DNA of 5,284 bases, from contig CAYXWM010000098.1 in NCBI GenBank assembly GCA_964468805.1, positions 1-5,284 on the forward strand, written 5' to 3'. Made by a program: the position numbers and the translations under genes. The stretch is from CAYXWM01 sp964468805. GTDB lineage: Bacteria; Bacillota; Clostridia; Lachnospirales; WRBF01. Within the stretch, counting starts at the first letter, position 1. Every line of letters begins with the position of its first letter. Under the pieces are notes generated by a model. The model worked only from the letters and a program-made list of their open reading frames with translations. It was not told the origin of the DNA and made no database searches. This document shows, piece by piece, positions 1 through 5,284 of the stretch.

Positions 1-33
1 GTCTAGCGCGTATGCCAATTCCGCCACAACTGC
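1..33 (-). tRNA. tRNA-Leu, 5' part only (cut by window edge)
   Basis: Read on the minus strand from 33 to 1, the sequence folds as the first 33 bases of a tRNA: a 7-base acceptor strand GCAGTTG, the U8-G9 linker TG, a D arm with a GCG/CGC stem and an AATTGG loop, then G26 and the start of the anticodon stem, CTAGAC. The run GTGGCGGAATTGGCA is characteristic of bacterial tRNA-Leu, which is a class II tRNA. The window ends just before the expected U33, so the anticodon, the long variable arm and the 3' half are not visible and the isoacceptor cannot be named. A strong promoter lies about 70 bases upstream, so it probably starts its own transcript and further tRNAs may follow outside the window. 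Confidence 0.88.
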
Positions 34-104
34 TTACTGCAATTGATTTTTCTTGAGTTTCTTGCGTTTTTTTGTTTTATTGTGCTGCCTCAAGTACAAA
101 ACGT

Positions 105-133
105 ATTATATATGACAGGTGGCTAAATGTCAA
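105..133 (-). promoter_or_regulatory. Consensus housekeeping promoter for tRNA-Leu
   Basis: On the minus strand TTGACA (133-128) is followed by exactly 17 bases and TATAAT (110-105): both hexamers match the primary sigma-factor consensus completely, with optimal spacing. Upstream, about 134-167, lie dense A/T tracts resembling an UP element. Initiation would be expected near position 98, giving a leader of roughly 65 bases before the mature tRNA end at 33. Such strength fits a stable-RNA gene. There is no gene on the plus strand for it to serve. Confidence 0.9.
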
Positions 134-411
134 TACTTTTTTTAAAATATTTTCAAGTTTTTTTTCGGGGCTACTTTTCAAATAACCAATAGCCCGGTTT
201 ATCCCGTAATATCAAGCTTTCTAAGGTTCGACAATCTCTTTTTTTCCATTAAATTATTTAGAAAAAGATAAATTCCGGTAAAAATATTCCTTGAGAGAAA
301 TAAAAAATTTTCTCCCAAGGCAAACACATTTAAACAGATCGGTATTTCGGACGTGGCAAAGTCATATGTGCCCAACTTATACCGCTGTAAGATACGCCCA
401 TTTCAAAATGC
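134..411. other. Intergenic region between the carA-carB-dapF terminator and the tRNA promoter
   Basis: No convincing gene is seen here. The stretch is AT-rich and holds A-tracts next to the tRNA promoter (about 134-167), a weak GGGCTA/TAGCCC inverted repeat (168-173 with 190-195), a stronger hairpin (289-320) and a loose long-range pairing CGGTAT/ATACCG (340-345 with 379-384). On the minus strand an ATG at 401-399 opens 23 codons to a TAA at 332-330, containing ISWAHMTLPRPKYR. It has no ribosome binding site and no promoter of its own, so it is not called as a gene. Open frames on the plus strand here run on as antisense to dapF and are not credible. Confidence 0.6.
280..320 (-). terminator. 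Possible second terminator hairpin
   Basis: An 11-bp imperfect stem pairs CCTTG/CAAGG and GAGAAA/TTTCTC, with a single A/C mismatch between the two blocks, around an 8-base A-rich loop (289-320). Read on the minus strand it is followed by AATATTTTT (288-280), an interrupted U-tract. It lies about 90 bases beyond the first terminator and could catch read-through from the carA-carB-dapF transcript. The low GC of the stem and the broken U-tract make it a weak intrinsic terminator; it could equally be an RNA end-protecting structure or part of an intergenic repeat. Confidence 0.4.
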
Positions 412-440
412 AAAAACTCCGCCAAACCGACGGAGTTTTT
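412..440 (-). terminator. Intrinsic terminator of the carA-carB-dapF transcript
   Basis: A perfect 10-bp inverted repeat, AAAAACTCCG (412-421) and CGGAGTTTTT (431-440), flanks a 9-base loop. On the minus strand it begins 5 bases past the fused gene's TAA (448-446) and gives an A-tract, a CTCCG/CGGAG stem and a run of five U. The mirror arrangement also gives a U-run on the plus strand, so it could act in both directions. Its position right after the stop indicates that the fused gene is the last gene of the operon. Confidence 0.82.
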
Positions 441-445
441 CGCTT

Positions 446-1291
446 TTATATTTCTACTGTACCTTCAAAGGATTTAACCGCATTTCCTGCCATATAAACC
501 GCATCGTCGGTGTAGGTGACTTTAAGTTCGCCACCGGGTACTTTTACGGAGATTTGTTGATTTTTTGCACAGTGACCGTTCAGAACGGCTGCTACAGCCG
601 CCGCACAGGCTCCGGTTCCGCAGGCAAGGGTTTCGCCGCTGCCTCGTTCCCAAACACGCATTTTTATATTGCCGTCGTCTATTACCTTTACAAACTCTAC
701 ATTTACACGTTGCGGGAAAATGTTGAGGTTTTCCAAAATAGGACCGACTTTGTTTATGTCTATGGTATCCAATTCGTCTATACCGCAGAATACCACGCAA
801 TGGGGATTACCCATGGAAACGGTGGTGATTTTAAGGGCTTGCCCGGCTACTTCTATGGGATGATTAACTAGGAAACCGCCGTCGGGGCTTTGTATGGTGC
901 ATTCCTCCGGTGACATAGCCATAGCCTTGCCCATGTCTACCTTTGCACCCACAACCACGCCGTCTTTTATAAAACACTCCACGTTTTTAATGCCGCTAAG
1001 GGTTTCGATTGTTATTTCCTTGGATTTTACTATGTTGTTGTCGTACAGATATTTGGCTACGCAACGAATGGCATTGCCGCACATTCTGCCTTCACTGCCG
1101 TCCAGGTTAAACATACGCATTTTTGCATGAGCCTTGTCGGAGGGACAAATTAACACCACACCGTCGCTTCCTATGGAATAATGACGGTTGGAAAGACGAA
1201 CAGACAGAGCTTCCGGGTTGGGAATTTCCTGCTTAAAGCAATCGAAATAGATGTAATCATTTCCGCAGGCGTTCATCTTAACGAAATTAAC
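446..1291 (-). other. dapF: DapF (diaminopimelate epimerase) domain of the fused protein
   Basis: This part of the fused ORF, residues 1067-1347, matches a whole DapF: about 281 residues against 274 in E. coli. DapF interconverts LL- and meso-diaminopimelate without a cofactor, supplying lysine and peptidoglycan synthesis. Visible motifs in order are KMNACGNDY (1071-1079), GSDG (1107-1110), FNLDGSEGRMCGNAIRC with the first catalytic Cys at 1137, MGNPHCVVF (1226-1234), RVNVEFV (1261-1267) and ERGSGETLACGTGACAAA with the second catalytic Cys at 1290. Both cysteines and the substrate-loop motifs are present, so the enzyme should be active. The only nearby in-frame ATG upstream of the domain that could start a separate protein (Met1060, at 1312-1310) has no ribosome binding site. 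No dapL or other lysine-pathway gene accompanies it here. Confidence 0.93.
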
Positions 1292-4200
1292 CTTTTGCTT
1301 GCGGGTCTGCATTTTGTTAAGGTTGATAAGTTCTATGTTCATGGGCGAATATTTGCTTCTGATACTGTCCGCTACCGCATTTGCCGTATCCAAGGAGGTT
1401 AAGCAGGGGATATTGCGTTCCACGGCTTTACGTCTGATTTTAACGCTGCCGCTGGTGGGCGTTCTGCCTTTGGAAGACGTGGAAATAACGTAAGCCACTT
1501 TTCCGCTTTCAATCAAGGAGATTGCGTTGTCTTCTTCCTCTGCTGTTTTTGCCACAACCGTGGTTTTCATACCTGCCTTACTGAGCAATTCTGCGGTTTT
1601 TTCCGTTGCATACAGTTCAAAGCCCTTTTCATAGAATTTCTTGGCGATGGGCGTAATTTCCGGTTTGTCCACATCGCGGAGAGTAATAAGCACACCGCCG
1701 TTTTTGTTTAACTTATAACCTGCCGCCATTAAGCCTTTGTAAAGGGCTTCTTCCAAGCAACTTCCTATACCCAAAACTTCTCCGGTGGATTTCATTTCCG
1801 GTCCCAGATGACTGTCTACCCCGGAAAGTTTTTCAAAGGAGAATACGGGCACTTTTACGGCTATTTTAGCACTTTCTTTGTGAATGCCGGTTTTGTAGCC
1901 CAAGTCTCTTAATTTTTCGCCGAAGGCACAACGGGTTGCGATTTCAACCATAGGTATGCCGGTAACCTTGCTTAAATAAGGTACGGTACGAGAGGAACGT
2001 GGGTTAACCTCAATTACGTACAATTCGTTGCGGTATATTAAATACTGGATGTTTACTATACCCTTAACCTTTAACGCAAGGCTTAATTTTCTGGTTTGTT
2101 CCAGAATGGTTTCGGACATGGAAACGTCTATGCTTTGAGCCGGGTAAATTGCTATGGAGTCACCGGAATGTACGCCGGTGCGTTCTACGTGTTCCATAAT
2201 TCCCGGAATGAGTACGTCTTCGCCGTCACTTATTGCGTCTACTTCCAACTCTATACCGGACATATAACGGTCTATAAGTATGGGATTTTCAATTTTTTGT
2301 GCAAGGATAATGTTAAGGTATTCTTCTATATCGTTGTCGTTCCATGCGATAATCATGTTTTGACCGCCGAGAACGTAGGAAGGACGGATTAATACCGGAT
2401 AACCCAGTTCGTTTGCGGCTTTTAAAGCCTCGTCTTTTGTTAAAACGGTAAATCCGGCAGGACGTTTGATAGCCAGTTCCTCAAGCAAGGCATCGAAACG
2501 TTCTCTGTCCTCTGCCATATCTATGCTGTCCGGAGGAGTTCCGATTATGTTAATGCCATTGTTGTGAAGGAAGTTTGTAAGCTTGATAGCTGTTTGTCCG
2601 CCGAAGGCCACAACCACGCCGTAGGGTTTTTCAGTGTTGATAATATGCATAACGTCCTCGTTGGTAAGAGGTTCGAAATACAATCTGTGGGCTGTGTCAA
2701 AGTCGGTGCTGACGGTTTCGGGATTGTTGTTTACGATTACAACTTCGTAACCCATATTTTTCAACGCCCAAACACAGTTAACTGCTGAATAGTCGAATTC
2801 TATACCCTGACCGATACGTATGGGACCTGAACCCAAAACGAGTATAGTCCTTTGAGGATTCTTGACAAATTCCAAGGCTTCGTTTTCGATTTCGAAACTG
2901 CTGTAGAAATAAGGTGTTCCTGCGGCAAACTCCCCGGCACAGGTATCAACCATTTTATAGGAAGCCGATAGCTTCTTTTTAATGGTTTGACCGGATATGC
3001 TTTCAATGGTACGGTCAAGATAGCCGAATTTCTTTGCACTGATATATAATTTGTCTGTGAGTTCGGAGGTTTTTAAGGTATTCTCCATTTCAACCAAGTT
3101 TTTAAGTTTAGCCAAGAACCATTTGTCAATACGTGTGATTTCGTTGATTTTTGACAGTTCTACGCCGCGTTTTATAGCTTCAAACAGAACAAACAAACGC
3201 TCGTCGTCACAGTTATGAAGTTTTTGCACTATTTCTTCGTCGGTTAAGTCAAAGAGTTTTTTGTAATTCAAAGTTTCAAGAGAAATTTCCGCACCGCGAA
3301 CGGATTTCATTAAGGCTTCTTCAAAGGAAGAACCTATAGCCATAACTTCGCCGGTAGCCTTCATTTGAGTTCCCAATTCACGGTTTGCGTATACAAATTT
3401 ATCAAACGGGAATCTGGGAAGCTTAACCACCACATAGTCTATGGCAGGCTCAAAGCAGGCATAAGTTACGTTGGTAATTTGATTTTTGATTTCGGATAAG
3501 GTATAACCTATGGCGATTTTGGTTGCCACACGGGCAATGGGGTAACCGGTTGCTTTGGAAGCAAGGGCAGATGAACGGGATACCCTGGGGTTAACCTCTA
3601 TAACCGCATAATCCATGCTGTCCGGGTCAAGAGCAAATTGGCAGTTGCAACCGCCTTCTACTTGCAGTTCGTTAACTATATCCAAGGCGGCAGAACGTAA
3701 CATTTGATATTCTTTGTCGCTCAAGGTCATAGCCGGAGCCACTACTATACTGTCGCCGGTATGAACCCCTACAGGGTCAAAGTTTTCCATACTGCACACG
3801 GTAATACAGTTACCGGCAGAGTCTCTGATAACTTCAAATTCAATTTCTTTATAACCGCTGATACATTTTTCAACCAAAATTTGTCTTATTGGAGAGGCAT
3901 TAAGTCCACCGCCGGCTACTTCAATAAGTTGTTTTTCGTTATAGGCTATACCGCCGCCGGTACCGCCGAGGGTAAAGGCAGGTCTTATTATTAAAGGATA
4001 ACCGATTTGGTTTGCAAAGTTAACGGCACCTTCTATATCGTTTACTACCAAGGAAGGAATGCAGGGTTGGTTAATTTTTTCCATGGTATCTTTAAACATT
4101 TGGCGGTCTTCGGCTTTATCTATGGTGGCAGGAGAGGCACCCAGCAGTTTTACGTTATATTTATCAAGGAAGCCTTCCTTTGCCAATTGCATTGAAAGGG

Positions 4201-4489
4201 TCAAGCCGGTTTGTCCGCCTAAGGTGGACAATAAACTGTCCGGGCGTTCTTTTATAATAATTCTTTTTACTATATCCAAACTTAGGGCTTCAATATAGAT
4301 TTTATCCGCCATGGTTTGGTCGGTCATAATGGTTGCCGGGTTGGAGTTTATAAGTACTACTTCCAAATTATCTTCTTTTAAGGCACGTAATGCCTGGGTT
4401 CCGGCGTAGTCAAATTCGGCGGCTTGTCCTATAACTATGGGACCGGAGCCTATTACCAATACTTTTTTTATGTTCTTATTTAAGGGCAT
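446..4489 (-). CDS. carB: Carbamoyl-phosphate synthase large subunit fused to diaminopimelate epimerase (CarB-DapF)
   Basis: 1347 residues, against about 1070 for ordinary CarB. Residues 1-1055 form a complete CarB, which makes carbamoyl phosphate from bicarbonate, two ATP and ammonia for pyrimidines and arginine. The first ATP-grasp half (1-400) shows GSGPIVIGQAAEFDY, R129, R169, E215, H243 and EVNPR at 298-302. An oligomerisation region (about 401-547) follows, then the second ATP-grasp half (548-935) with GSGPIRIGQGIEFDY, RPSYVLGG and EVNPR at 827-831. The MGS-like regulatory domain (936-1055) keeps K942, T962, T965 and K981, which I align with nucleotide-effector contacts in E. coli CarB, so UMP control is plausible. 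A linker of about 10 residues leads into a complete cytosolic DapF (1067-1347). ATG at 4489 is supported by the canonical N-terminus and GGAGG nine bases upstream. The frame overlaps carA by 14 bases, implying translational coupling. Whether the protein stays fused or is cleaved cannot be seen. Confidence 0.95.
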   Translation of the reverse strand: MPLNKNIKKVLVIGSGPIVIGQAAEFDYAGTQALRALKEDNLEVVLINSNPATIMTDQTMADKIYIEALSLDIVKRIIIKERPDSLLSTLGGQTGLTLSMQLAKEGFLDKYNVKLLGASPATIDKAEDRQMFKDTMEKINQPCIPSLVVNDIEGAVNFANQIGYPLIIRPAFTLGGTGGGIAYNEKQLIEVAGGGLNASPIRQILVEKCISGYKEIEFEVIRDSAGNCITVCSMENFDPVGVHTGDSIVVAPAMTLSDKEYQMLRSAALDIVNELQVEGGCNCQFALDPDSMDYAVIEVNPRVSRSSALASKATGYPIARVATKIAIGYTLSEIKNQITNVTYACFEPAIDYVVVKLPRFPFDKFVYANRELGTQMKATGEVMAIGSSFEEALMKSVRGAEISLETLNYKKLFDLTDEEIVQKLHNCDDERLFVLFEAIKRGVELSKINEITRIDKWFLAKLKNLVEMENTLKTSELTDKLYISAKKFGYLDRTIESISGQTIKKKLSASYKMVDTCAGEFAAGTPYFYSSFEIENEALEFVKNPQRTILVLGSGPIRIGQGIEFDYSAVNCVWALKNMGYEVVIVNNNPETVSTDFDTAHRLYFEPLTNEDVMHIINTEKPYGVVVAFGGQTAIKLTNFLHNNGINIIGTPPDSIDMAEDRERFDALLEELAIKRPAGFTVLTKDEALKAANELGYPVLIRPSYVLGGQNMIIAWNDNDIEEYLNIILAQKIENPILIDRYMSGIELEVDAISDGEDVLIPGIMEHVERTGVHSGDSIAIYPAQSIDVSMSETILEQTRKLSLALKVKGIVNIQYLIYRNELYVIEVNPRSSRTVPYLSKVTGIPMVEIATRCAFGEKLRDLGYKTGIHKESAKIAVKVPVFSFEKLSGVDSHLGPEMKSTGEVLGIGSCLEEALYKGLMAAGYKLNKNGGVLITLRDVDKPEITPIAKKFYEKGFELYATEKTAELLSKAGMKTTVVAKTAEEEDNAISLIESGKVAYVISTSSKGRTPTSGSVKIRRKAVERNIPCLTSLDTANAVADSIRSKYSPMNIELINLNKMQTRKQKVNFVKMNACGNDYIYFDCFKQEIPNPEALSVRLSNRHYSIGSDGVVLICPSDKAHAKMRMFNLDGSEGRMCGNAIRCVAKYLYDNNIVKSKEITIETLSGIKNVECFIKDGVVVGAKVDMGKAMAMSPEECTIQSPDGGFLVNHPIEVAGQALKITTVSMGNPHCVVFCGIDELDTIDINKVGPILENLNIFPQRVNVEFVKVIDDGNIKMRVWERGSGETLACGTGACAAAVAAVLNGHCAKNQQISVKVPGGELKVTYTDDAVYMAGNAVKSFEGTVEI

Positions 4490-5284
4490 TTTTGTTTTCC
4501 TCCATTAATGCAACAAATTTATCATATAAAAATCCTGTGTCCAGAGTACCGCTTGTGGTTTCCGGAATGAATTGTACGGAAAAGGCAGGCATATCTGTAT
4601 AAGCTAAACCTTCACAGGTTCCGTCGTTTACGTTTACAAAACTCATCTTGGCGTTACTTGGGATAGATTCTTCGTTTACGATAAAACCGTGGTTTTGGGT
4701 GGTAACGTAGAGTTTATCGGTTTGGGTGTCTTTTACGGAATGGTTTGAACCCCTGTGACCGGATTTCATTTTGGATGTTTTTGCTCCGTTTGCCATTGCA
4801 AGCAATTGATGACCCAAACTTAAAGCCATGGTGGGTATTTTAAGAGGCAGTAACTTTTTAATTTCGTTCATGATATTTTCGTTAAGATTAGGGTTTCCCG
4901 GACCGTTTGATAATATTAGTCCTTGAGGGTTCATGTCTAGAATTTGCTGTGCAGGTGTATTGTGAGGGACTTTAATAATGTTAATATTTCGGAGGCGGAG
5001 TTCGCGGATTATGTTTTGTTTGGTACCGAAGTCCCATAAAACAACTGTAAAGCGAGGGTTATCGCAAGGGATATTCTCTGTGGATTTGCAGGATACTTGA
5101 GCGACGGGGTCAGATACGCCAAAGGACTTCAGACCGTCCGGTGAATTGTCATAATCGATTTTTGCCCGCATAGTTCCTTGTTCGCTGATTATTTTGGTCA
5201 ATGCTCTGGTGTCTATGTCATAGAGGCCAATAATATTGTTGGCTTTTAAAAAGGTGTCAAGATCGCCCTCACAACGGAAATTGG
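4476..5284 (-). CDS. carA: Carbamoyl-phosphate synthase small subunit, N-terminus outside window; glutaminase site apparently inactive
   Basis: The frame runs open to the window edge, and 268 codons are visible of a protein usually 350-380 residues long. It begins NFRCEGDLDTFL and continues through GLYDIDTRALTKII, typical of the end of the CarA N-terminal domain, so the TTG at 5201-5199 is internal and not a start. The class I glutamine amidotransferase domain follows: WDFGTKQNI, the oxyanion loop LSNGPGNP, SLGHQLLAMANG, KMKSGHRGSNHSVKD, TTQNHGF and NDGTCEGL. Normally this subunit hydrolyses glutamine and feeds ammonia to CarB. Here the nucleophile Cys of CLGHQ is Ser (4820-4818) and the catalytic His of HPE is Ile (4568-4566). 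Glu of the triad remains, and the usual ASPGP after it is TTSGT. The frame is otherwise intact and coupled to carB, so it looks like a retained protein without glutaminase activity, not a decaying pseudogene. Complex with CarB is expected. Confidence 0.93.
   Translation of the reverse strand, partial: NFRCEGDLDTFLKANNIIGLYDIDTRALTKIISEQGTMRAKIDYDNSPDGLKSFGVSDPVAQVSCKSTENIPCDNPRFTVVLWDFGTKQNIIRELRLRNINIIKVPHNTPAQQILDMNPQGLILSNGPGNPNLNENIMNEIKKLLPLKIPTMALSLGHQLLAMANGAKTSKMKSGHRGSNHSVKDTQTDKLYVTTQNHGFIVNEESIPSNAKMSFVNVNDGTCEGLAYTDMPAFSVQFIPETTSGTLDTGFLYDKFVALMEENKNALK
4499..4503 (-). promoter_or_regulatory. Ribosome binding site of carB-dapF, inside carA
   Basis: GGAGG on the minus strand (4503-4499) stands nine bases before the ATG at 4489-4487. 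It lies within the last codons of carA, whose stop (TAA, 4478-4476) falls after the carB start. The 14-base overlap with a strong internal site implies that ribosomes finishing carA start carB, keeping subunit synthesis matched. It also fixes the start of the fused gene. Confidence 0.88.

Noticed and set aside
168..195. GGGCTA/TAGCCC inverted repeat upstream of the tRNA promoter
   Set aside because: Only six pairs with a 16-base loop and no U-tract after it on either strand; not supportable as a terminator or operator.
235..246. Run of T on the plus strand in the intergenic region
   Set aside because: No adjacent stable stem and no plus-strand gene to terminate; it fits general AT richness.
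353..871. 172-codon open frame on the plus strand
   Set aside because: It crosses the operon terminator and then runs antisense to the conserved DapF coding sequence; the product resembles no family and there is no ribosome site.
2360..2362. Gln710 of CarB (LGGQNMI) in place of the Arg in LGGRAM of E. coli
   Set aside because: LGGQNMI is a familiar subfamily form in Clostridia, so I treat it as a lineage marker and not as a lesion.
3728..3730. Met254 of CarB (VAPAMTLSD) where many CarB proteins have Gln
   Set aside because: This position appears variable in clostridial CarB sequences as I recall them, and neighbouring ATP-grasp residues are intact, so it is not evidence of a damaged site.
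4007..4298. Overlapping plus-strand open frames opposite the N-terminal ATP-grasp half of CarB, and similar ones at 2096-2392, 2564-2788 and 3704-3994
   Set aside because: All lie antisense to strongly conserved CarB sequence and are explained by its codon use.
5199..5201. TTG as a possible start of carA
   Set aside because: The frame stays open to the window edge, and the upstream codons (NFRCEGDLDTFL...DIDTRA) match conserved CarA sequence, so this Leu is internal.

Overview
The window looks like a piece of a low-to-moderate-GC Firmicutes chromosome, most likely a Clostridia member of the Lachnospiraceae/Oscillospiraceae type. The clues are protein subfamily signatures (a CarB with a GGQNMI motif in its second ATP-grasp half, a DapF beginning KMNACGNDY), strong GGAGG ribosome binding, consensus housekeeping promoter boxes and AT-rich intergenic DNA. 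This placement is inference from family resemblance. Everything functional reads on the minus strand.

Layout in transcription order, from high to low coordinates: (1) the last 268 codons of carA, the small (glutamine amidotransferase) subunit of carbamoyl-phosphate synthetase, entering from beyond position 5284 and ending at 4476; (2) a 1347-codon ORF at 4489-446 that starts inside the end of carA and encodes a full-length CarB large subunit fused in frame to a full-length diaminopimelate epimerase, DapF; (3) an intrinsic terminator at 440-412; (4) about 280 bases with no convincing gene, holding a second, weaker hairpin; (5) a near-perfect housekeeping promoter (TTGACA, 17 bases, TATAAT) at 133-105; and (6) the 5' part of a tRNA-Leu at 33-1, cut by the window edge.

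Two things stand out. First, the CarA glutaminase site appears dead: the nucleophile Cys of the CLGHQ motif is Ser (codon 4820-4818) and the catalytic His of the QxHPE motif is Ile (codon 4568-4566), while the Glu, the oxyanion loop and most glutamine-contact motifs remain. The tunnel-side residues just after HPE are also changed. Second, CarB is covalently joined to DapF, linking the first step of pyrimidine and arginine synthesis to the last step of meso-diaminopimelate synthesis for lysine and peptidoglycan. The catalytic motifs inspected in CarB and DapF are intact. The simplest reading is an ammonia-dependent carbamoyl-phosphate synthetase, loosely like vertebrate CPS1 where the same Cys is Ser, with CarA kept as a structural partner and DapF carried on the large subunit. 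That reading is inference. The substitutions and the open fusion frame are directly visible.
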